Source of the DNA: Microcaldota archaeon
GTDB lineage: Archaea > Micrarchaeota > Micrarchaeia > Micrarchaeales > Micrarchaeaceae
NCBI GenBank assembly: GCA_021827955.1
Contig: JAKATY010000029.1
Coordinates: 1-5,894 of the forward strand
Length of the DNA stretch: 5,894 nucleotides
Direction of reading: 5' to 3'
Positions 1 to 5,042 of this stretch are shown here, in pieces. The position numbers and the translations under genes were made by a program. The notes beneath the pieces were generated by a model. That model ran no database searches. It saw nothing but the letters and a program-made list of their open reading frames with translations, and had not been told where the DNA came from. Every line of letters starts with the position of its first letter. Position 1 is the stretch's first letter.

Positions 1-10
1 TTGAAGAAAG

Positions 11-412
11 CTATTCCCCGCTTGAGCCGTCGCCGTCGTTGTGAAACCTTAGCACTATTGGCGAACCGCTCGCCAAGCTCCTTATGACTCTCTCAGCAGC
101 GGAAAACATCTCCTTTCGCATTTTCTCCGTTACACTGTCGAACTGAGTTATGCCGACTTTGAGCAGATTTTTTGAGAGGTTCGCTGAGACGAACCGGCTT
201 ATCGCATTTGAACACGCCTGGGCATCTCCGGCAGCCGCATCTTGCACGGAGATGTGCACGCTGCCATCGCCGCGAACCTCTTCCTGAAATTCTACTGAAT
301 CATAGAGATTGAGAACCTTGTCGCTGCTTGCGACTACAACGGAATCGCCGATTATCGTGTAAATGTTATCGCTCGAGAGGGAGCGCCTTACAGAAGATAC
401 AACGCCTTTCAT
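11..412 (-). CDS. N-terminal part of a DHH-family phosphoesterase, cut by an in-frame TAG after the DHH motif
   Basis: This 133-residue product ends just after a motif typical of DHH phosphoesterases (RecJ-like nucleases and relatives). RFHNDGDGSSG spans residues 122-132, with H124, D126 and D128 placed as metal ligands. Residues 1-60 are strand-rich and could be an OB-type nucleic-acid-binding fold; residues 65-116 look helical. DHH proteins normally continue for several hundred residues, so this is only a front end. The TAG at 13-11 follows Gly-Glu; in the -1 frame the same bases read Gly-Gly-Ile-Ala-Phe-Phe, which resembles the usual continuation after a DHH motif. The gene may therefore carry a one-base frameshift (real or an assembly error) or a true truncation. 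I chose ATG 412 because GTGAT lies 3 nt before it; an in-frame ATG at 448 would give 145 residues but has no such site. Family assignment is by motif only. The upstream same-strand neighbour is the cysteine-repeat protein, 95 nt away. Confidence 0.6.
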   Translation of the reverse strand: MKGVVSSVRRSLSSDNIYTIIGDSVVVASSDKVLNLYDSVEFQEEVRGDGSVHISVQDAAAGDAQACSNAISRFVSANLSKNLLKVGITQFDSVTEKMRKEMFSAAERVIRSLASGSPIVLRFHNDGDGSSGE

Positions 413-415
413 TAG

Positions 416-420
416 ATCAC
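416..420 (-). promoter_or_regulatory. Ribosome binding site GTGAT deciding the DHH start
   Basis: GTGAT followed by CTA and ATG lies on the minus strand. It matches the GGTGAT portion of the archaeal Shine-Dalgarno sequence (the 16S 3' end is usually AUCACCUCC). The same element with the same 3-nt spacing precedes the flavoprotein start at 4937, which supports 412 over the upstream ATG at 448. Confidence 0.5.
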
Positions 421-448
421 ATGAGATAAAGCTTTTCTGCAAAAACAT

Positions 449-459
449 TCAAATAGGTA
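449..459 (-). promoter_or_regulatory. Weak candidate TATA element for the DHH gene
   Basis: CCTATTTGAAT-like minus-strand sequence lies about 40 nt before ATG 412. An archaeal TATA element here would place the transcript start near 427, giving a leader of about 15 nt that includes the GTGAT site. The match to a TATA consensus is poor. The minus-strand T-run at 445-441 just downstream could equally be a terminator for the cysteine-repeat gene. Confidence 0.25.
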
Positions 460-507
460 GAGGGCTTGAGCGGCTCCAATCATTGCCTTCTGCTGGAACG
501 AGGGCGT

Positions 508-1593
508 CTATGATGTGCTGTTTATGTTGCCCGCGGCGAGCAGGCATGCCGACTGTGCCGTTGCATTTTGTATGTAATCGCAGTATGAAGAATCGCCATA
601 TGTTCTCGCGATCGCCTCTACGCAGGAATACGAGAAGACTGTGCTGCTCATGTTCAGGCAAATGCCTACATTCTGGTCCTTTATCGCCATGCTTGTTTCG
701 ATTCCGGCTTCGCAGTAGCTTTTCAAATAGCTTGGAGCGCTGCTGCACATGGCGCTTACGTTGATTGCACTTGAATTCAGAGTAGAGTTGATGCTTACGT
801 TGGATTGCGCTGCCTTTACGGCGTATGCGCAGGTAGCTGACAGGCTCCCTCCGACAAAACCGCATAGGCTCGAATTCTTCATATTTACCGCAAGGCCATA
901 GTAGCAGACGCTGCGTGGCGTTGCGTTCATTATGTAATAGTAAAGAGGCAAAGTGATACTGTAGCTGGAAGAGGCCTGCGGACCTGGGCCTTGCAAGGAC
1001 ATGAGATACAGCAAAGTGGCATTCTGCTCATTTGGGAGAAAGCTGCAGTACGAAGCGTTATGGCGGGCGTTTGCCGAATTGTAATAATACATGTCTGAAC
1101 ACGTATTTCTCAGCGATTCGTTCTCTATTCCGCTGCAATAAGAGAGGCTTTGGAAGCCCAGCTTCTGCGCTATCGAATAAATGCACTCTGAACGGTAGCT
1201 GCTGTTCTGCAGAAGCCCGCATCCGTTGAGGCTGTCGCTGGAATAGCTGACATTGTATATGCATGTGCTATAATACGGACTCGAGCTGTTTATTGCGCCG
1301 CACGACACAAGACTGTTTGAAGCTTCTGCAAAACCAGCAAGGCACGCATCCCTGCTTTGCCCTAAAGCGTAATTGCAAACAGAGACGTTGCCGGTAGAAA
1401 GCGCAAGGTTTTGCAGGCATTGCTGCTTGCTCTGTGGCAGAAGTATAGATGTGCAATCGCGCAAAACCGATTTATGGAGCACAAAAGACTGCAGTCCCAG
1501 TATTATCAACGCTGCGGCTAGGAGAAGTACTGCAATCCCCGAATACAGTATCTTTTTGTCCCTGTCTGTTAGGACAACTTTTACTCTTGACAT
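508..1593 (-). CDS. Type II membrane protein with tenfold two-cysteine repeat and dense N-glycosylation sequons
   Basis: I do not recognise a named family for this 361-residue protein. Residues 1-14 are short and basic (R3, K5, R11, K13, K14). Residues 17-39 form one hydrophobic helix, and the rest is polar. By the positive-inside rule it is a signal-anchor protein with an extracytoplasmic C-terminal domain. That domain has 20 cysteines, from C47 to C350, and none lies in the anchor. They alternate short (11-13) and long (14-18) steps, giving tandem C-x(10-12)-C units; one unit carries a large insertion between C183 and C230. Sixteen NxS/T sequons occur (69, 102, 114, 130, 158, 179, 191, 223, 240, 265, 269, 273, 278, 314, 343, 358). 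A disulfide-laced, glycosylated surface protein is the natural inference; its function is unknown. ATG 1593 was chosen because it gives a normal cytoplasmic tail before the anchor. In-frame ATG 1647 and GTG 1680 would add a basic extension. No clear Shine-Dalgarno site is visible. It lies 118 nt downstream of the KaiC-like gene and could be co-transcribed with it. Confidence 0.8.
   Translation of the reverse strand: MSRVKVVLTDRDKKILYSGIAVLLLAAALIILGLQSFVLHKSVLRDCTSILLPQSKQQCLQNLALSTGNVSVCNYALGQSRDACLAGFAEASNSLVSCGAINSSSPYYSTCIYNVSYSSDSLNGCGLLQNSSYRSECIYSIAQKLGFQSLSYCSGIENESLRNTCSDMYYYNSANARHNASYCSFLPNEQNATLLYLMSLQGPGPQASSSYSITLPLYYYIMNATPRSVCYYGLAVNMKNSSLCGFVGGSLSATCAYAVKAAQSNVSINSTLNSSAINVSAMCSSAPSYLKSYCEAGIETSMAIKDQNVGICLNMSSTVFSYSCVEAIARTYGDSSYCDYIQNATAQSACLLAAGNINSTS
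544..1455 (-). repeat. Protein-level tandem repeat: ten C-x(10-12)-C units
   Basis: This covers residues 47-350 of the type II membrane protein. The cysteine pairs are 47/59, 73/84, 98/111, 125/137, 153/165, 244/255, 283/294, 312/324 and 338/350. A further pair, 183/230, is stretched by an insertion rich in Ser, Tyr, Gly and Pro. Pair-to-pair period is mostly 25-30 residues. Between pairs the text is rich in Ser, Asn and Tyr, and a small or basic residue often sits just before the second cysteine. The repeat is visible only in the protein; the DNA copies have diverged, so it is not a recent expansion. Intra-unit disulfides are an inference from the even number and regular spacing. Confidence 0.75.
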
Positions 1594-1711
1594 TTTGTAA
1601 CGCCGGTTTTTTCTACAGGCAAAACGAATAGGCCGATCGTGCATTGCGCCGCGAACTCCGTCATCCTGTTTTACACGCACAGGCTAACAAAGCACCTTCT
1701 GGAGCACATTA

Positions 1712-2434
1712 TTACTGCAAGGAATAAACCTTGAAGCCCTCAGGAGTTATTTCGTAGGGCACCAGCGACCAGCTATGATTAGATCCTCTCAGCTTCACGA
1801 CTTCCACCCCAAGGGATCTTCTGTCTTCCTGCTCCATCTGGTACATTGCTATTATTCCGTCAAATATGAAGAATTCCTGGCTGAACTTCAGATCCTTCCT
1901 TTCAGAAGACACCATTTCTGCGGTAAGCACGCTGGTCACGCCAAGCCTCCTCATGTTTGTTGTGAGCGCAATCATAGACTTCCTATAGAGCAGCTTGTCA
2001 CTTATAAGCAGCTTAAGCAGTGAAATAGAATCTATCGCAACGAGTTTTGAATTGTTAGATTGGACTATTGATTCTATGTCTGATACTATATTTCCGAAAG
2101 AATAGCTTTCTGAATCGCTGCTCGCCTGTATGCGGGTAGCTGCATCTTCGCCGTCTACAATAAGCAGGTTTTTCGCTATAAGATCATCAATATCTGAAAA
2201 CGCAGGAAAGGCATTCTTGAAGTTCTTAAGCACCACTTTAGGCTCTAGATCAAGCGCTATGAATGAAGAAGGAATGCCCCTTTTTGCTGCCTGGTAAAGT
2301 ATCTCCATGCTCAAAAGGGTTTTCCCTGAACCTGGGCCTCCGGCAATTATTATCTGGTCCATTTTTGGCAGCCCGCCGTCGACCAGCTGGTCCAACCCTT
2401 CTACCCCTGTGCTTACCCTTTCCACTTCAGACAT
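1712..2434 (-). CDS. Single-domain KaiC-like RecA-superfamily ATPase
   Basis: This 240-residue cytoplasmic protein has one complete KaiC/RecA-type domain. It opens with a TGVEGLDQLVDGGLP signature (residues 9-23). Walker A is GGPGSGKT (32-39, with K38 and T39), and Walker B is LVAIDS (131-136, with D135). A KLRGSNH motif (214-220) corresponds to the KaiC segment that contacts ATP across the subunit interface. The length fits the single-domain archaeal KaiC-like proteins (COG0467), which are half the size of cyanobacterial KaiC. Their roles in archaea are mostly undefined and probably regulatory. Unusually, the position where KaiC has two adjacent glutamates after strand 2 reads Asp62-Leu63, followed by Glu64-Pro65, so the classical Glu-Glu pair is missing. 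The start at 2434 immediately precedes the signature and lies about 50 nt from a good TATA element. It is divergent from the two-TM protein at 2600 and upstream of the cysteine-repeat gene. The family call is firm; the biological role is not known. Confidence 0.9.
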   Translation of the reverse strand: MSEVERVSTGVEGLDQLVDGGLPKMDQIIIAGGPGSGKTLLSMEILYQAAKRGIPSSFIALDLEPKVVLKNFKNAFPAFSDIDDLIAKNLLIVDGEDAATRIQASSDSESYSFGNIVSDIESIVQSNNSKLVAIDSISLLKLLISDKLLYRKSMIALTTNMRRLGVTSVLTAEMVSSERKDLKFSQEFFIFDGIIAMYQMEQEDRRSLGVEVVKLRGSNHSWSLVPYEITPEGFKVYSLQ

Positions 2435-2480
2435 GTTAATCCCGATACGAGAGCAGTTACATTTATCTTTCTTAAAGCAT

Positions 2481-2490
2481 ATTTATAAAC
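2481..2490 (-). promoter_or_regulatory. TATA element of the KaiC-like gene
   Basis: GTTTATAAAT on the minus strand is a strong archaeal TATA match. A transcript start about 25 nt downstream falls near 2460, giving a leader of roughly 25 nt. The leader ends in GGGATTAAC before the ATG, a weak Shine-Dalgarno resemblance (GGGAT). Confidence 0.6.
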
Positions 2491-2560
2491 TTGTAGGTTG
2501 AAATACCAACTGCGCACAAAGGCCAGGCAGAGATTTTGTATTTGTGTGCTTTTATCGGGT

Positions 2561-2570
2561 AATTTTTAAG
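2561..2570 (+). promoter_or_regulatory. Candidate TATA element of the two-TM surface protein
   Basis: AATTTTTAAG on the plus strand, centred about 33 nt before ATG 2600, would place transcription near 2591 and give a very short leader. ATAAAAAG at 2573-2580 is an alternative match but sits too close to the ATG for normal spacing. GGTGA at 2594-2598 precedes the ATG by only one nucleotide, so it would be either a cramped ribosome binding site or irrelevant in a near-leaderless mRNA. Confidence 0.45.
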
Positions 2571-2590
2571 GCATAAAAAGAACTTTTGCC
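2570..2590. repeat. Bulged palindrome between TATA element and start codon
   Basis: The segment reads GGC, then ATA, then AAAAG-AA-CTTTT, then GCC. It forms an inverted repeat of eight paired positions with a three-base bulge. It overlaps the expected initiation region of the gene at 2600, a usual place for an archaeal repressor operator. A/T-rich palindromes are easy to find by chance, so this is tentative. Confidence 0.3.
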
Positions 2591-2599
2591 GATGGTGAC

Positions 2600-3346
2600 A
2601 TGAAGAAGAGGGTAGTTTATTCAGGTATAATAGTGCTTGTAATAGGCATAGTGGTGCTTTTGGTCTCAGGGAACCTGGCACATTCGATACTTCCTGTTAC
2701 GCAATACAATGTATCAGTAGGCAAGGGAAGCTATACTGAGATGTCAACCAATATTACAAACTCTTCGCGCTTTTTTATGATATTCGAATCGAAGGAGTAT
2801 ACGAACCTTTACCTGTTTAGCTCCAGCGCCTATTCCAAGTGGCAGGCATACATAACAGGAAATAAGAACGCCAGCGGGCTTTTGAAAGCACAGCAGTTGG
2901 AAGGAAATGGAACAGAAGCAATATTCGCCAACGTTGTAATCGCAACCTTTCCGGAAGTAGTGAATAAGACAAGCTCGGCATCGTATAGCACAAACATTTC
3001 GAAGATTTTCCCTGGAGAGTATTATATTGTTATAGATAACACAAACGGCAGCAAATCTAGCTCAATGAGCTTTAACGCGACGGTGCTCCTGCCCGAAGCA
3101 GGCTACCTTTCAGGAAAGATAAGCGGCAGCTCATCGTTGACCGAATTGGCTGTGCTCGGCCTCGTCATGATAGCGTTGTTCATATTGGGGCTCGTGCTTG
3201 TGATATACGGACTGATATCAAAGCCGAAAACAGGCATTGGCACCCTGAACATAAACCCTTCTGACAGGGTAAGCAACGAATACGTGGACGAGCTTTACAA
3301 AGGGATAGGAAAGGGCAAAAAAGGAAAGAACAAAGGTAACAGCTGA
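2600..3346 (+). CDS. Two-TM surface protein with sequon-rich extracytoplasmic domain
   Basis: I do not recognise a named family for this 248-residue protein. MKKR leads into a hydrophobic helix (about 6-23). Residues 25-178 are polar, and a second helix runs from about 181 to 206. The tail (207-248) ends in a Lys/Gly-rich stretch. The positive ends and two helices put both termini inside and the middle domain outside. All nine NxS/T sequons (37, 51, 54, 90, 103, 122, 132, 149, 159) fall in that domain and none in the tail, which supports this topology. The domain looks beta-rich and has no cysteine, in contrast to the other membrane protein in this window. No catalytic motif is visible. ATG 2600 is the first start in the frame and gives a normal signal-anchor N-terminus. 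It is divergent from the KaiC-like gene across 165 bp and is followed by a possible hairpin terminator, so it is probably transcribed alone. Its function is unknown; an envelope or receptor-like role is possible. Confidence 0.8.
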   Translation: MKKRVVYSGIIVLVIGIVVLLVSGNLAHSILPVTQYNVSVGKGSYTEMSTNITNSSRFFMIFESKEYTNLYLFSSSAYSKWQAYITGNKNASGLLKAQQLEGNGTEAIFANVVIATFPEVVNKTSSASYSTNISKIFPGEYYIVIDNTNGSKSSSMSFNATVLLPEAGYLSGKISGSSSLTELAVLGLVMIALFILGLVLVIYGLISKPKTGIGTLNINPSDRVSNEYVDELYKGIGKGKKGKNKGNS

Positions 3347-3362
3347 GACTATGCGCAAGCCG

Positions 3363-3387
3363 GTGTCAAGGTTTTTGACGCGCTTTT
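3363..3387 (+). terminator. Possible hairpin plus T-run terminator
   Basis: GTCAA (3365-3369) and TTGAC (3375-3379) pair around a GGTTT loop. The stem extends by one G-U and one G-C pair, and CGCTTTT follows. It lies about 18 nt after the stop of the two-TM protein and before the regulator's TATA element. Archaeal termination relies mainly on T-runs, so the hairpin itself may be incidental. Confidence 0.35.
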
Positions 3388-3401
3388 CGGAAGGGCGCAA
3401 G

Positions 3402-3409
3402 TATATTAA
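3402..3409 (+). promoter_or_regulatory. TATA element of the XRE-type regulator
   Basis: TATATTAA, preceded by GCAAG, gives an expected transcript start near 3430 and a leader of about 30 nt. The 8-bp palindrome CATTAATG (3425-3432) sits exactly at that expected start. It could be an autoregulatory operator, although an 8-bp A/T-rich palindrome is weak evidence. Confidence 0.5.
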
Positions 3410-3460
3410 GGTTTCGACTGCATTCATTAATGTAAAACAGTATTGCGATGGCTGATGACA

Positions 3461-4153
3461 ATGGATAACATACGTGAACTTGTCGCTGGAGAGATAGCGC
3501 TTTCTGACAGCCCCGGAAGCGTGATGAAAAAATGGAGATCGCTCTTCGGCATAACGCAGGCAGAGCTCTCAAAGCACATAAAGATTTCTGCATCTACAAT
3601 AAGCGATTATGAGAGCAATAGGAGGCTTAGTCCTGGCGTTGGAGTAATAAGGAGATTTGTCGATGCGCTGTTTGTGATAGATGAGGAGCATGGCGGCACT
3701 GTTGCAAAAAGCCTGGAGAAGTTCTCACAGGATAACAAGAAGGAAACACCCTTCTACAATATTTACGACTTCACTACGCCGATAAGCGGCACAGACTTCA
3801 ACAGGATAATAGAAGGAAAGATCGTTGTAAACCAGAGCTACCTTGACTCTATACAGATTTTCGGTTACACGGAGATAGACAGCCTCAGGGTAATACTGGA
3901 GCTGCAGCCCGCCGACTATCCAAAGCTTTTCGGCTCCACTACAGAAAGGGCTTTCCTGTTCAAGCAAGTAAGCACCGGAAGGAGCCCCATGGTAGTAATA
4001 AGAGTAGCCCCCATAAAGCCGAAACTTGTGGTGCTGCACGACATAAACAATGTTGACAAGCTTGCGATAAGACTTGCACAGGTAGAGAAGATACCGCTTA
4101 TAACTACCAAGCTTGATATAGAAGAGATAAGGGAAAGACTGAAAAAAGTTTGA
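3461..4153 (+). CDS. Archaeal XRE-type HTH transcriptional regulator (COG1709-like)
   Basis: This 230-residue cytoplasmic DNA-binding protein has an N-terminal XRE/Cro-type helix-turn-helix at residues 22-75. The second helix is ITQAELSKHI (31-40) and the recognition helix is SASTISDYES (43-52), followed by NRRLSPGVG. The N-terminal LSDSPG and the C-terminal domain (about 97-225) match what I recall of the archaea-wide regulator family COG1709. Relevant C-terminal blocks are FGYTEIDSLR (134-143), STGRSPMVVIRV (171-182) and KPKLVVLHD (187-195). That domain may sense a ligand or mediate dimerisation, but its role is not defined in what I know. Length is normal for the family. ATG 3461 is preferred because TGAT lies 4 nt upstream; ATG 3455 and TTG 3443 are in frame and would add 2 or 6 residues. 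It has its own TATA element and is convergent with the flavoprotein gene, with 52 nt between stops. Its targets cannot be told from this sequence. Confidence 0.88.
   Translation: MDNIRELVAGEIALSDSPGSVMKKWRSLFGITQAELSKHIKISASTISDYESNRRLSPGVGVIRRFVDALFVIDEEHGGTVAKSLEKFSQDNKKETPFYNIYDFTTPISGTDFNRIIEGKIVVNQSYLDSIQIFGYTEIDSLRVILELQPADYPKLFGSTTERAFLFKQVSTGRSPMVVIRVAPIKPKLVVLHDINNVDKLAIRLAQVEKIPLITTKLDIEEIRERLKKV
4142..4147 (-). terminator. Possible T-run terminator for the flavoprotein gene
   Basis: The minus strand has six T in a row about 60 nt past the flavoprotein stop, inside the 3' end of the convergent regulator gene. Oligo-T stretches are the main intrinsic termination signal in archaea. 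It may be only a by-product of the regulator's Lys-Lys codons. Confidence 0.3.
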
Positions 4154-4205
4154 TTCCTTCTTAGCCTGTTCTGGATTTAACTCCGCGAAAGCCGCTGCTT
4201 GCTTG

Positions 4206-4937
4206 TCATCCCCATACGTCAGCCTTTATCCTGTCTTCACCTATACCTATAGCGGTGCAGACATCATGCATCGCCTTGGTGAAGTTGAGAGGCCCGCATA
4301 TGTAGACTTTTCGCTCAGCAAAATCTGGAGCATATTTTTTTACAGTATCCGTGCTTATATGGCCTTTTTCTCCAGTCCAGCCGTCTCCTTCCTGCGGCCT
4401 TGTTACGGTGACAACAGTCTTGAGCTTTATCTTGCTTTCCAGATCTGCAAGCTCCTGCTTCCTTATTATCTCATTCGGAAACCTTACGCTGTAAATCAGC
4501 ACAATATCGTTGTCGGAATGCAGATCGTTAACATAACGAAGCATTGACATCATCGGCGCGAGGCCCGTGCCTCCTGCTATGAAAAGCACCTTTTTATCCT
4601 CTTGCGGTATGAACCGGAATTGGCCGTATGGTCCTGTCATGTAGTACGTCTCACCCACTTTCGCGGTATCCAAATGGGAGGTGAACCTGCCGTGTATCAT
4701 GTGTATGAAGAATTCGAGCGTGTCGCTGTTAGGCGCAGAAGCGATTGAAAACGCTCTCGCTATCTTCTCGTTTGTTTCAGGATTTGAATAGGTTATCATT
4801 ACGAACATGCCGGGATCAAAACCCAGTTTTGTAGAATCGCTCGCCTTGAATCTGAATATGTCAACGTCAGGAGTCTCGTGTATTATCTCTGATATTACAT
4901 ATGGCTTTTGGATTATTGTAGCAGGTGTCGGAGGCAT
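4206..4937 (-). CDS. Ferredoxin-NADP-reductase-type FAD/NAD(P)H oxidoreductase
   Basis: This 243-residue protein has the standard FNR two-domain order. The N-terminal FAD-binding barrel contains RAFSIAS (61-67; the RxxS FAD motif), GRFTSHL (83-89) and GPYGQF (102-107). The NAD(P)-binding domain contains GGTGLAP (122-128), a TRPQEGDGWTGEKGHI block (179-194) and CGP (214-216). The protein should carry FAD and move electrons between NAD(P)H and a one-electron carrier or flavin. There is no fused 2Fe-2S domain and no cysteine cluster, so the partner must be a separate protein. The C-terminus, KADVWG, puts a tryptophan next to last; in FNR-family enzymes a C-terminal aromatic often covers the flavin. 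Which pyridine nucleotide it prefers and what it reduces cannot be read from the sequence. ATG 4937 has GTGAT 3 nt upstream. The gene lies 105 nt downstream of the hydrolase in the same direction, but that gap holds TATA elements and a half-site array, suggesting separate transcription. Confidence 0.88.
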   Translation of the reverse strand: MPPTPATIIQKPYVISEIIHETPDVDIFRFKASDSTKLGFDPGMFVMITYSNPETNEKIARAFSIASAPNSDTLEFFIHMIHGRFTSHLDTAKVGETYYMTGPYGQFRFIPQEDKKVLFIAGGTGLAPMMSMLRYVNDLHSDNDIVLIYSVRFPNEIIRKQELADLESKIKLKTVVTVTRPQEGDGWTGEKGHISTDTVKKYAPDFAERKVYICGPLNFTKAMHDVCTAIGIGEDRIKADVWG

Positions 4938-4940
4938 AAA

Positions 4941-4945
4941 ATCAC
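4941..4945 (-). promoter_or_regulatory. Ribosome binding site GTGAT of the flavoprotein gene
   Basis: GTGAT-TTT-ATG on the minus strand matches the GGTGAT part of the archaeal Shine-Dalgarno sequence. Its 3-nt spacing is identical to that at the DHH start. Confidence 0.55.
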
Positions 4946-4970
4946 TTTTTATTGCATTAAATTTTGCGCG

Positions 4971-4998
4971 AAAATATATGCTACCTAACTTTTTATAT
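4971..4998 (-). promoter_or_regulatory. Promoter region of the flavoprotein gene with two TATA candidates
   Basis: ATATAAAAAG (4998-4989) and CATATATTTT (4980-4971) both resemble archaeal TATA elements. Transcript starts would fall near 4968 or 4951, with leaders of about 31 or 13 nt. Both leaders retain the GTGAT site. The first is preferred because the CTGTT half-site array lies only 4 bp upstream of it. Confidence 0.5.
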
Positions 4999-5002
4999 GT
5001 TC

Positions 5003-5020
5003 CTGTTAAACAGTCTGTTT
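5003..5020. promoter_or_regulatory. Triple alternating half-site array (CTGTT/AACAG), candidate operator
   Basis: CTGTT (5003-5007), AACAG (5009-5013) and CTGTT (5015-5019) alternate at exact 6-bp spacing. They form two overlapping perfect interrupted palindromes: CTGTT-A-AACAG, and AAACAG-T-CTGTTT at 5008-5020. The array lies just upstream of the flavoprotein TATA element, where an archaeal activator or repressor could reach the BRE/TATA complex. No regulator can be assigned; the XRE-type protein at 3461 is only a candidate by proximity. Confidence 0.45.
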
Positions 5021-5042
5021 TCCTGGAAATTTTTCATGAAGT

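Noticed and set aside
363..764. Plus-strand open frame across the DHH and cysteine-repeat genes
   Set aside because: It is antisense to two better-supported genes, rich in Cys and Arg as expected of a mirrored frame, and has no promoter or ribosome binding site.
449..865. Minus-strand open frame of 138 codons overlapping the end of the cysteine-repeat gene
   Set aside because: It lies in another frame of a well-supported gene, has a very basic Arg/His/Lys-rich composition and no recognisable motif. It is a shadow of the repeat gene.
1665..1683. CCTGT/ACAGG inverted repeat between the KaiC-like and cysteine-repeat genes
   Set aside because: A 5-bp stem with a 9-nt loop and no T-run; too weak for a terminator or operator.
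2441..2559. CCCGATA (2441-2447) and TATCGGG (2553-2559) as an inverted repeat in the divergent region
   Set aside because: A single 7-bp match within 165 bp is about what chance allows, and the two copies sit at different distances from their genes.
2592..2603. Mini-ORF ATG-GTG-ACA-TGA overlapping the start of the two-TM gene
   Set aside because: Three codons with no ribosome binding site; the predicted transcript start near 2591 would leave no room for it as a leader peptide.
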